Made by a program: the position numbers and the translations under genes
Shown: positions 23,887 to 30,807 of the stretch, one piece after another
Position numbering within the stretch: position 1 is the stretch's first letter
Layout: each line of letters starts with the position of its first letter
The notes under the pieces: model-generated
What the model saw: the letters and a program-made list of their open reading frames with translations, nothing else
Databases searched by the model: none
Told to the model about the DNA's origin: nothing
Source: ZLKRG08 sp046094385
GTDB lineage: Bacteria > Actinomycetota > Actinomycetes > Nanopelagicales > Nanopelagicaceae
Direction of reading: 5' to 3'
DNA length: 30,982 nucleotides
NCBI GenBank assembly: GCA_046094385.1
Contig: JBJTHJ010000064.1
Span: 1-30,982, forward strand

Positions 23887-24513
23887 TCAGAGTTTTGTAG
23901 CTAAAAGCACCGCATCACCGATGGGATTAAGCGAAATTGACCAAGTATCACTCAGGCTCTTCAAGAACTTACCAGCATCACGTAACGCAACGGTCTTTGG
24001 ATCGCGCTGTGCGGGATCAGGTACTTTTCCTCCGCCATAAAAATGATCTATTGCCAGAATGCCGCCGGTTCGCAAGACTCGATGTGATTCATCGATAACA
24101 TCAAAGATATCTTCAGGATTCCCACGAAACACCACCAGGTCATAGGCTCGATCTGCCAATTTGCGCATTACTTCCAGATATTCACTGGTGATCAAGCGAT
24201 ATCTGTTTGGAGGGATATCTGCATCATTCAAAACTTGCTTGGCAACTTGAATATGTTGTACCTCAGGATCGATTGTGGTGATGACGCCTGAATTAATAAC
24301 TCCCTTTAGTAACCAGAGCGTGCCAACGCCAGAACCAGTACCTATTTCAACCACTGATTGAGCAGAGATCAACTCAGCGATGTAGCGGATAAAGGCCCCC
24401 GCACCGGCAGTGGTATCTAAAGCCCCCAATTCAATGCCACGTTCACGCGCTGCGCTTTGATGTGGGTCCTCTGATGGATAGTTATCAGCAAATTGCGCCG
24501 CATCAAATTTCAT
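23887..24513 (-). CDS. SAM-dependent O-methyltransferase
   Basis: A 208-residue class I methyltransferase of the catechol/caffeoyl-CoA O-methyltransferase family (methyltransf_3). Visible are the SAM loop VVEIGTGSGVGTLWL (about 55-69), TTIDPEVQH with the ribose-binding acid, and LVVFRGNPEDIFDVID where the family usually has a metal-binding Asp (DxxK/DADK); the replacement by RGN may change metal dependence. The substrate is unknown. ATG 24513 is chosen because it follows a strong ribosome site (GGAGG, 6 bases) and overlaps the pepA stop as ATGA. The same frame is open to 24555 without support. An orthologue adjoins sigE in M. tuberculosis (Rv1220c). Confidence 0.88.
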   Translation of the reverse strand: MKFDAAQFADNYPSEDPHQSAARERGIELGALDTTAGAGAFIRYIAELISAQSVVEIGTGSGVGTLWLLKGVINSGVITTIDPEVQHIQVAKQVLNDADIPPNRYRLITSEYLEVMRKLADRAYDLVVFRGNPEDIFDVIDESHRVLRTGGILAIDHFYGGGKVPDPAQRDPKTVALRDAGKFLKSLSDTWSISLNPIGDAVLLATKL

Positions 24514-25949
24514 TTCAAACCTCCAAGCCAATCCAAGAGCAGGCGCACTCCCCAACCAGTTCCACCTTTTGGCTGTTCTCCCGCATCTGCTTCTGCTCTA
24601 CCCACTCCTGCAATATCTAAGTGCGCCCACTTGGTATTTTCTGCAAATTGTTCAAGAAAGAGCGCAGCAGTTACGGATCCTGCGTTGAAATCTCCCTTAT
24701 CGGCTGTGTGATTTAAATCTGCAATATCTGATTCGAGGGCGCTTTGATAATCATCAATTAATGGCATCTGCCAAACTCGATCGCCCGAATTTTCGCCCGC
24801 TGACCGTAACTCTTTGACCCACTTTGCATCTCTGGAATAGAGCGCCGCATATTGTTTTCCAAGTCCAAGCGAGGCAGCGCCAGTCAAAGTGGCGATATCC
24901 AATAAGTAATCTGGTTTTAGATGCTTTACGGCATATGCCAAGCCGTCAGCTAATACCAAGCGGCCTTCAGCATCGGTATTTAAAACCTCAACTGTTTTGC
25001 CTCCATAATGCGTAATCACATCTCCCGGTCTTTGTGCAGAACCTGAGAGCGAATTCTCTGCGCACATTAGAAGCGCGGTTACCTTAACTTTCACATTCAA
25101 TTTCTTTAATGCGCTCATGGTTGCAAGACAAGCGGCCGCCCCTGCCATATCGCTCTTCATAGCAGTCATGAGATCGTATGGTCGTTTTAACGAGATACCA
25201 CCAGTATCAAAAGTAATTCCCTTACCTACTAAAACTATATGTTTCGAAGCGCCACGCTTACCCGATGGGGTGTAAGTCATCTTTATAAATCTAGGTCCAG
25301 GGTTAGGTGAAGAGCCACCAACTGCCAACAAGCCACCAAATTCTTTGAGCGCGGCACCAGATTTGATTTCGACCTGGCAACTTTTGATTTTGGCCGCTTC
25401 TTTAGCCATCCATGCCGGGTTCTTGATGTTTGAGGGGGTATGTATAAGTTCTCGAGCCTTATTTACTGCATCTGAAATGATCTGTGCCTGATTAATTACC
25501 TCTTCACTGCAGTTTGCAACTTCTAACGTGCAAGAGTTTGGCTTAGCGCCAGTTTTCATGCTCCATTGAAAACTACCTAAATTTGCTGAAATCAAAAAGG
25601 ATTTCGTAGCCTCTGGCTTTAGGTCTAATTTCAAAAATGCGCTCTCTTGTTTGCCTCGCAGTTTGCGGCCTACTGAAGCGCCAGCTAGTCGGATCTCGGC
25701 GGGCTTTCCTTGGCCCAGAGAGACAAATCCCAATCTCTCGCATTTGTAACCACTAGCGCTAACTGGAATCTCGAATATCTCGCCAGCTTTCATCGGCTTA
25801 TCTTTGATCGTGAAAAAGGATAATTCGTCTTTTAACTTTAATTTGAAGAGTTTTTCAATCGTAGGTGCAGAAACCTTGCCATCTAAGACTGGAATGAATA
25901 TTTGGCTGGCTTTTTTAGAGAGATCTTGACCGCGCCTGAAGATGAGCAT
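24510..25949 (-). CDS. pepA: Leucyl aminopeptidase (M17 family)
   Basis: A 479-residue two-metal aminopeptidase, usually hexameric and cytosolic, that removes N-terminal residues from peptides. The N-terminal regulatory domain covers about 1-160. The catalytic domain shows GKGITFDTGGISLK (metal-binding Lys and Asp), MKSDMAGAAA (Asp), the family signature NTDAEGRLVLADG (Asp, Glu, catalytic Arg) and GAASLGLG. The ATG at 25949 has TAAATT exactly 7 bases upstream and no ribosome site, so a leaderless message is likely. The stop overlaps the O-methyltransferase start. Confidence 0.94.
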   Translation of the reverse strand: MLIFRRGQDLSKKASQIFIPVLDGKVSAPTIEKLFKLKLKDELSFFTIKDKPMKAGEIFEIPVSASGYKCERLGFVSLGQGKPAEIRLAGASVGRKLRGKQESAFLKLDLKPEATKSFLISANLGSFQWSMKTGAKPNSCTLEVANCSEEVINQAQIISDAVNKARELIHTPSNIKNPAWMAKEAAKIKSCQVEIKSGAALKEFGGLLAVGGSSPNPGPRFIKMTYTPSGKRGASKHIVLVGKGITFDTGGISLKRPYDLMTAMKSDMAGAAACLATMSALKKLNVKVKVTALLMCAENSLSGSAQRPGDVITHYGGKTVEVLNTDAEGRLVLADGLAYAVKHLKPDYLLDIATLTGAASLGLGKQYAALYSRDAKWVKELRSAGENSGDRVWQMPLIDDYQSALESDIADLNHTADKGDFNAGSVTAALFLEQFAENTKWAHLDIAGVGRAEADAGEQPKGGTGWGVRLLLDWLGGLK

Positions 25950-25956
25950 GCGCTTG

Positions 25957-25962
25957 AATTTA
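25957..25962 (-). promoter_or_regulatory. -10 element of pepA, leaderless start
   Basis: TAAATT on the minus strand, then 7 bases (CAAGCGC), then the pepA ATG. It lies in the 35-bp gap after the DUF3117 stop. Confidence 0.55.
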
Positions 25963-25984
25963 CTACTTAACTATCAGTTTTGGT

Positions 25985-26164
25985 TCATTTTTTAGTTAAT
26001 TGCACTGCGGCTTGAAGAGCGCTTCCGAGGTTGGCAGCTTCCTCCACGTTTAATGCGACCACCAAACGTCCGCCGCCTTCTAGAGGAAGTCGCATGACTA
26101 GCTTGCCAGCTTCTTTGGTGACCTCCATAGGCCCATCCCCAGTTCGTGGCTTCATCGCGGCCAT
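25985..26164 (-). CDS. DUF3117 family small protein
   Basis: A 59-residue actinobacterial protein of unknown function. The sequence MAAMKPRTGDGPMEVTKE, then LPLEGGGRLVVALNVEEA, is the family signature and is nearly invariant across the phylum as I remember it. ATG 26164 gives the family N-terminus and has a strong ribosome site (GGAGGA, 7 bases). The frame extends to 26179, but that start would overlap the ribosome site. It has its own promoter at 26202-26230, and is one of the few genes here with a conventional leader, suggesting strong translation. Confidence 0.9.
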   Translation of the reverse strand: MAAMKPRTGDGPMEVTKEAGKLVMRLPLEGGGRLVVALNVEEAANLGSALQAAVQLTKK

Positions 26165-26201
26165 AGATTCTTCCTCCAACTTTTAAATTGCGCAGAGGAG
26201 A

Positions 26202-26230
26202 ATTATCTCAAGGTTGAGCCTTTCGCTCAA
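26202..26230 (-). promoter_or_regulatory. Promoter of the DUF3117 gene with nested inverted repeats
   Basis: On the minus strand TTGAGC (26225-26230) and GATAAT (26202-26207) are 17 bp apart, a good -35/-10 pair giving a leader of about 30 bases. Two inverted repeats share the same DNA: TTGAGC-CTTTC-GCTCAA (26214-26230) and CTCAA-GG-TTGAG (26207-26218). They may be operator sites, or the first may act as a stem after the sigma-like gene stop at 26239. Confidence 0.5.
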
Positions 26231-26238
26231 ATCGGGAT

Positions 26239-26433
26239 TTAAAGACCCAATTCTCGGGCGAGCGCTGCTTTGCCGGCTTTAATGATTCTTGCCACAGAAT
26301 CGCTCGGAACCCCGAGCAAATCTGCGATCTCCTCTGCGCTCTTATTGCCTAGATAGTGCGCACGTAGGACTAGTTGATATTCCTCGGGGAGCGAATTAAT
26401 TACTTCGATAATTGAGCGCTCCACAATCTCCAA
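26239..26433 (-). CDS. Stand-alone sigma-70 region 4-like protein
   Basis: A 64-residue protein that is almost entirely a sigma region 4 fold: IIEVINSLPEEYQLVLRAHY corresponds to 4.1, and SAEEIADLLGVPSDSVARII to the helix-turn-helix of 4.2. There is no region 2, so it cannot act as a normal sigma factor. It might bind -35-like DNA or the beta flap, or act as a small accessory regulator. The start is uncertain: TTG 26433, two bases after the LOG gene stop, or GTG 26424. The frame is open a little further upstream into the LOG gene, so no longer version with region 2 exists. It is in an operon with the LOG gene. Confidence 0.75.
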   Translation of the reverse strand: MEIVERSIIEVINSLPEEYQLVLRAHYLGNKSAEEIADLLGVPSDSVARIIKAGKAALARELGL

Positions 26434-26435
26434 TT

Positions 26436-26984
26436 CTACTGAAGAGAGATGTGTTCTAGAGCTTCATCAACGCTACGCGCCCAAAAGATCAACTCTCGCT
26501 GACCTGGTTTAACGAATTTCTCTGCTTCTAGATGATCCAATAATTCTGCAAGCGGTTTGTAAAGATCGAAGGGATCCAGGATTGCAATTGGTTTGTTATG
26601 AAATTTCAAAAATCTACCGACCCAAATTTCAAAGAATTCTTCAAGTGTTCCAGGGCCACCAGGAAGAATTATGAAAGCATCGGAAAGTTTTTCAATTAAT
26701 CCTTTGCGTTCTCGCATATCTTTAACTACATGCAGTTCATCGCTTTCATGATCTGCAAACTCAATTTGCTTGAGCTGTTCTGGGATAACTCCTATAGTTT
26801 TACCACCATGTTCACGGGTGGCACGTGCGACCGCACCCATTGACGATATGCGTCCACCACCTGATACCAAGGTCCAATTTCTTAAACCAATTCCCGCGCC
26901 TAGGTGAGCTGATAACTCAATATATTTTTCATCGATAGCAGGAGATGATGAGCAGAAAACGCAGACCCGCTTCGATTGTGGCAT
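26436..26984 (-). CDS. LOG-family protein (TIGR00730, cytokinin riboside 5'-monophosphate phosphoribohydrolase type)
   Basis: A 182-residue Rossmann-like nucleotide hydrolase. It has the family start VCVFCSSS, the GGGRISSMGAVA loop (the usual motif is GGGxxGLMG), MRERKGLIEKLSDAFIILPGG, and the catalytic PGGPGTLEEF with the Glu. Relatives release a nucleobase from nucleotide monophosphates, and some act in nucleotide salvage rather than cytokinin synthesis. The ATG at 26984 has TAGCCT exactly 6 bases upstream, overlapping the -10 of dapD on the other strand. In M. tuberculosis the homologue (Rv1205) also lies close to dapD and dapE. Confidence 0.9.
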   Translation of the reverse strand: MPQSKRVCVFCSSSPAIDEKYIELSAHLGAGIGLRNWTLVSGGGRISSMGAVARATREHGGKTIGVIPEQLKQIEFADHESDELHVVKDMRERKGLIEKLSDAFIILPGGPGTLEEFFEIWVGRFLKFHNKPIAILDPFDLYKPLAELLDHLEAEKFVKPGQRELIFWARSVDEALEHISLQ

Positions 26985-26990
26985 TGGAGA

Positions 26991-27000
26991 AGGCTAGTAT
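26991..27000. promoter_or_regulatory. Bidirectional leaderless promoter of the LOG gene and dapD
   Basis: The minus-strand element TAGCCT (26991-26996) is 6 bases from the LOG ATG (26984). The plus-strand element TAGTAT (26995-27000) is 6 bases from the dapD ATG (27007). They share the two base pairs at 26995-26996. Only 22 bp separate the two start codons, so both messages probably start at their first codon. Confidence 0.6.
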
Positions 27001-27006
27001 GCGCAT

Positions 27007-27939
27007 ATGGCTAATACGACCACTGCATCCGGTCACGGAATCGCCACCATCGCATCAGATGGTGCCGTATTGGATGTTTGGTTTCCAAGTCCAGCGCTCT
27101 CTGCAATTAGCGAGTTAGGCGCACCCAGCGCGGAGCTCCTATCTTTAGTTACCAACGATGAGCTACGTGGAGTAAGGCGTGAACTCGTCACTTTAGAGAT
27201 CAATATTGAAGCAGCACCTAAGGATGCTAAAGATGCCTATCTGCGACTTCATCTACTCTCGCATAGGCTCGTCAAACCACATGGGCTTTCACTCGAAGGA
27301 ATCTTTGGATTACTCAACAATGTAGTTTGGACAAATCATGGTCCCTGTCAGATTGAAAGCTTTGAGATGGTGCGAGCCAAGTTAATTGCAAAGTTTGGGC
27401 AAGTCACGGTTTATTCGGTGGATAAATTCCCAAGAATGGTTGATTATGTAATTCCAAGTGGAGTCAGAATCGCAGATGCGGACCGAGTTCGCTTAGGGGC
27501 ATACCTTTCCAGTGGGACGACCGTGATGCATGAAGGTTTTGTTAATTTCAACGCTGGAACTCTTGGGGCATCGATGGTGGAAGGCAGAATCTCTGCAGGT
27601 GTTGTAGTCGGCGACGGTAGCGACATAGGTGGCGGAGCTTCAATCATGGGAACCCTTTCTGGTGGGGGCAGAGAGGTCATCTCTATTGGTGAGAAGTCTC
27701 TGCTTGGAGCTAACTCTGGTCTTGGAATTTCCCTTGGTGATAATTGTGTGGTTGAGGCTGGAACCTATGTAACGGCATCTGCCAAAGTAACTTTGCCAGA
27801 TGGCAAAGTGATTAAAGCTGCCGAATTAAGTGGTGGCAATAATCTTCTTTTTCGCAGAAATTCCCAGAGTGGTGCCCTAGAAGTTGTGGCAAAGAGCGGA
27901 TCTTGGGGCGGGCTAAATTCGATTCTACATAAGAATTAA
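27007..27939 (+). CDS. dapD: Tetrahydrodipicolinate N-succinyltransferase (actinobacterial DapD)
   Basis: A 310-residue left-handed beta-helix acyltransferase that succinylates tetrahydrodipicolinate, feeding the pathway that DapC continues. The N-terminal helical domain (1 to about 120) is of the actinobacterial type. From about residue 145 there are hexapeptide repeats (VRIADADRVRLGAYLSSG, MVEGRISAGVVVGDGSDIGG, ISIGEKSLLGANSGLGISLG), including the conserved EG/GGG segment near the active site. The ATG has TAGTAT 6 bases upstream. dapE, often divergent from dapD in actinobacteria, is not here; its place is taken by the LOG gene. The gene converges on the SpoIID gene with a 29-bp gap. Confidence 0.93.
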   Translation: MANTTTASGHGIATIASDGAVLDVWFPSPALSAISELGAPSAELLSLVTNDELRGVRRELVTLEINIEAAPKDAKDAYLRLHLLSHRLVKPHGLSLEGIFGLLNNVVWTNHGPCQIESFEMVRAKLIAKFGQVTVYSVDKFPRMVDYVIPSGVRIADADRVRLGAYLSSGTTVMHEGFVNFNAGTLGASMVEGRISAGVVVGDGSDIGGGASIMGTLSGGGREVISIGEKSLLGANSGLGISLGDNCVVEAGTYVTASAKVTLPDGKVIKAAELSGGNNLLFRRNSQSGALEVVAKSGSWGGLNSILHKN

Positions 27940-27968
27940 GGATGAGTTAAAGATTAAGAATTAAGCTT

Positions 27969-29177
27969 TTAGGTAGAAATATTAGAATCTGCACTTATCC
28001 TAAAGCTATTGCCTGGAAGTCCCGTACGAGATCTAAATGTTTCCAAGCGTAAAGAGACTTGAGTGCCATTTAAACTTGTGGCATAGATTCGTTTACCAAT
28101 AATCTCTAATTTAGCCACATCTAAGAGTCCAAAAGCCTTTGCAACTTGCGCTGCCCCAACTGATCTACGCCAAGCCCAATAATTAGGGTTGGCTTTAGGA
28201 TCTAAACTCACTGGATCAGCTACCGGCACTAGATAATCGAAGGCAGTTCCAAATGCATCCAAAGAGCTTTCCGTCAGACCTCCAGATGAGGATGAATAGT
28301 AGGCATTTATTGGCTTACCTTGATAAGTGATGGCAAGGCCTTGAAATTGATCAACGCTAGTGGCATCTACCGCCGCCTTCCATAGCGCGCCAAACTTAGG
28401 TTCGGAGATCTTGCTAAGACCAACAAAGAGTTGATCTTTGGTATTGCCAAAGAGATCGCAATCGCAACTCAATCGATAGTTGCCGATTTTGGAGAGCGCA
28501 TAGGTTCTGGCGGCGATTGCTTGCGCTCTCAAGGATTCGGTTGGCCAAGAGGAAGAGACCTCTGAGATTCCATACAAGTATTCATCTTTCAAGCGAACTG
28601 TGTTGGTAACTTCAAAACCTTTTCCGACCATCACCAGGTTCATGCGTCCAAATTGATACCTAACGCTTTTGCCTGCATTAAAGGCCACAATGGCGGTAGC
28701 TCCAGGAAGAAATCTAGTTCCACTCCAGTCTATGGTTATGGAATCTTGCGCCGGAAGCCTCGTTACCACTTTATTTCCGCCGGTAGTTGTTTTAGAGATC
28801 GTGGTCGTGATGCCATCCGGTGTATATCTAAAAGTAGCGCTACTTTGGCGATCTCTGATCTCAAGGCCATTTATCGAGATGAATCCACTGTTAGATACCA
28901 ATCTAATTGAAGCAAGCGTCAATTTACTTCCGATATTTACCCGAACATCGAACCAGTCAGCAATTGGTTCGACTTCGACTCCGGTGTAGTAGTACTTCAA
29001 GATCTCTTCGGCGCTCTTGCCTTCAAGCGCCATCGCCTTGGCGCCGATCTGACTCAATCCAACGCCATGTCCTAAGCCATTGCCATCAAAGGTAAAGGTA
29101 AGTTCTGCCTGAGTGGGTGGTACCAACCAAAACGTTGACAGTGAAATCAGTGAGAGAAGAGCTTTATACATCCTCAT
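27969..29177 (-). CDS. Secreted SpoIID/LytB-domain protein
   Basis: A 402-residue protein with an N-terminal signal peptide (MRMYKALLSLISLSTFWLV, then PPTQA). It is followed by the short GNGLGHGVGLSQIGAKAMA motif and the SpoIID core (about 190-330) with LRAQAIAARTYAL, then INAYYSSSSGGLTES. SpoIID proteins are lytic transglycosylases acting on denuded glycan strands during sporulation; in non-sporulating actinobacteria the role of this secreted family is unclear, but peptidoglycan binding or cleavage is likely. ATG 29177 gives the signal peptide and overlaps the ABC ATPase end by 14 bases; the longer frame (to 29234) would place it deep inside that gene. ATG 29171 is an alternative start. Confidence 0.83.
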   Translation of the reverse strand: MRMYKALLSLISLSTFWLVPPTQAELTFTFDGNGLGHGVGLSQIGAKAMALEGKSAEEILKYYYTGVEVEPIADWFDVRVNIGSKLTLASIRLVSNSGFISINGLEIRDRQSSATFRYTPDGITTTISKTTTGGNKVVTRLPAQDSITIDWSGTRFLPGATAIVAFNAGKSVRYQFGRMNLVMVGKGFEVTNTVRLKDEYLYGISEVSSSWPTESLRAQAIAARTYALSKIGNYRLSCDCDLFGNTKDQLFVGLSKISEPKFGALWKAAVDATSVDQFQGLAITYQGKPINAYYSSSSGGLTESSLDAFGTAFDYLVPVADPVSLDPKANPNYWAWRRSVGAAQVAKAFGLLDVAKLEIIGKRIYATSLNGTQVSLRLETFRSRTGLPGNSFRISADSNIST

Positions 29178-29964
29178 TGATAACTGCGCTCTTTCCGACC
29201 GCAAGAAAATCTTGGTAGGCATCCACAACATCATTGGGATTGCCTCTTTGAATCAATTTTCCTTTATCTAACCAGGCAACTTCATTGCAGATCTCGCGAA
29301 TCGTTCCTAGCGCATGGCTTACCAAGATTAATGCGCGATTATCGCTACGGAGTTCCTTTAACTTATTCAAACTCTTCTCTTTGAATCTGGCATCGCCAGT
29401 GCTTAAGGCCTCATCCACAATCAAGATATCTGGTTTTACCGTGACTGCTACGGAGAAACCTAATCTGGCAAACATACCCGAGGAATATGTGCGCATTGGG
29501 GCATCTATTGCATCACCTAGTTCGGAGAAATCGGCGATCTCATCAAAGTGAGCATCGATCTGTTTACGCGAAAGCCCAGCCGCCAATCCCCCAAGTAGCA
29601 CATTCTCACGTCCGGTTAATTTAGGATTAAAACCGATGCCAAGTGCTAACAACGTAGAGACTCTTCCGTAAACCTCAACTCGACCACTAGTGGGTGGCAG
29701 AATTCCGCTGATTACTCGCATTAAGGTTGATTTTCCAGCGCCATTTGCCCCAACCACACCTAGCACGCTTCCATAATCAATATCTAGATTGACTCCATTT
29801 AGGGCATTTACGATACGAGTCTGCTTGCGACCTTTGCCTAAACTCTTTAGCCTCGAAGGCAAAGTTGCCTTTTTATCTAACGTTGTCTTATAAATTAAAC
29901 CTAAATCCTGAACAGATACTGCAATCTCTCCGGGACTATGTTTTGCTCCCATTAAATCAGACAC
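29164..29964 (-). CDS. ABC transporter ATPase, polysaccharide export (Wzt/TagH type)
   Basis: Cytoplasmic ATPase that energises export of a lipid-linked glycan or teichoic acid. It has Walker A GANGAGKST, signature YSSGM (the variant typical of polysaccharide exporters in place of LSGGQ), Walker B ILIVDEAL and the switch SHALGT. The N-terminal extension before the P-loop (about residues 15-60, with YKTTLDKKATLPSRLKSL) is typical of the Wzt/TagH group. There is no C-terminal carbohydrate-binding domain, so it is the shorter type. The start is uncertain: GTG 29964 lies 10 bases after GGGAG and just before the permease stop (266 residues). TTG 29973 and ATG 29952 are alternatives. Confidence 0.9.
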   Translation of the reverse strand: MSDLMGAKHSPGEIAVSVQDLGLIYKTTLDKKATLPSRLKSLGKGRKQTRIVNALNGVNLDIDYGSVLGVVGANGAGKSTLMRVISGILPPTSGRVEVYGRVSTLLALGIGFNPKLTGRENVLLGGLAAGLSRKQIDAHFDEIADFSELGDAIDAPMRTYSSGMFARLGFSVAVTVKPDILIVDEALSTGDARFKEKSLNKLKELRSDNRALILVSHALGTIREICNEVAWLDKGKLIQRGNPNDVVDAYQDFLAVGKSAVINEDV

Positions 29965-30784
29965 GGACTGCAAACTCCCGTTCTCTGGTTAAAAATACAT
30001 AGATTCCAATCAAGAAAGTTGCTAGCGCCCAGATAGCTGCTTTTGCAACATCTGACCAAATTAACGCATCATTATGAACCATGACTCTTGACCAAGAATC
30101 CAAGATTGGAAAGAAAGGATTTATATTCTTTATAAATGAGATGGACTCGTTGACATTGGCAGCCTCATACAAAACTGGAGATACATAAAGCAAAGTCCGA
30201 TTTAGGTAAGGAAGAAAGGTTGCAATATCTCTAAAATAGACATTGGCTGCTGAGATTAAAATTGCAATTCCTAGACCAAAGATCAAGGCAATCGCGATAA
30301 TCAATATCCCCCAGAGCATCTGCCAACTAAAATCAATGCCTAAAACATATTTAAGTAGCAAGAAGACCGGCAGGGTAGGCAAGAATTTAAAGAACGCGAC
30401 CACGGTAGTGGAAATTGGCAATGCCAACCTTGGAAATGCCGTGTTTAAGATCAATTTCTCTCCGGCGGTCACTGCCTTGGCACCGCCATTCATGGCATTG
30501 CTAACTAGATAGAAAAGAAAGAGGCTGCCGGTTAGATGTGCATATCTGATTTGATCAGCATCACCTGCGATGATCATGATCAACAAGAAGTAGACGCCAG
30601 ATAACAACAGTGGGTTAATCACCAGCCATAGTTGGCCAAAAATTGAGTCGTAGTGAGTTGCCCGTAGCTCAGATCTGGAATATTCATTGATGAATGAGCG
30701 TCGCGCCCATAAGGAGCGCCAATACTTTAAAAGCGGTGGCAAGCTCGCTTTAAAGGGGACGAATACCTCTGCTGGACGCTCCAT
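29957..30784 (-). CDS. ABC-2 type permease, polysaccharide export (Wzm/TagG type)
   Basis: A 275-residue membrane subunit with six helices and an amphipathic N-terminal interface segment (about 20-45: RSFINEYSRSELRATHY), as in Wzm. It pairs with the ATPase encoded next (8-base overlap) to export a surface glycan. The C-terminal end has the usual FLTREREFAVRV tail. The ATG at 30784 has TAACCT 8 bases upstream, slightly further than the leaderless pattern. It follows a glycosyltransferase gene by 23 bases. The exported polymer is not known; the manB and guanylyltransferase products at 3-11 kb could feed it. Confidence 0.9.
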   Translation of the reverse strand: MERPAEVFVPFKASLPPLLKYWRSLWARRSFINEYSRSELRATHYDSIFGQLWLVINPLLLSGVYFLLIMIIAGDADQIRYAHLTGSLFLFYLVSNAMNGGAKAVTAGEKLILNTAFPRLALPISTTVVAFFKFLPTLPVFLLLKYVLGIDFSWQMLWGILIIAIALIFGLGIAILISAANVYFRDIATFLPYLNRTLLYVSPVLYEAANVNESISFIKNINPFFPILDSWSRVMVHNDALIWSDVAKAAIWALATFLIGIYVFLTREREFAVRV

Positions 30785-30807
30785 GATAGGAAAGGTTACC
30801 TGAATAG

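Noticed and set aside
27940..27968. A terminator between dapD and the convergent SpoIID gene.
   Set aside because: The 29-bp gap has repeated AAGAATTAA words but no stem that could pair stably.
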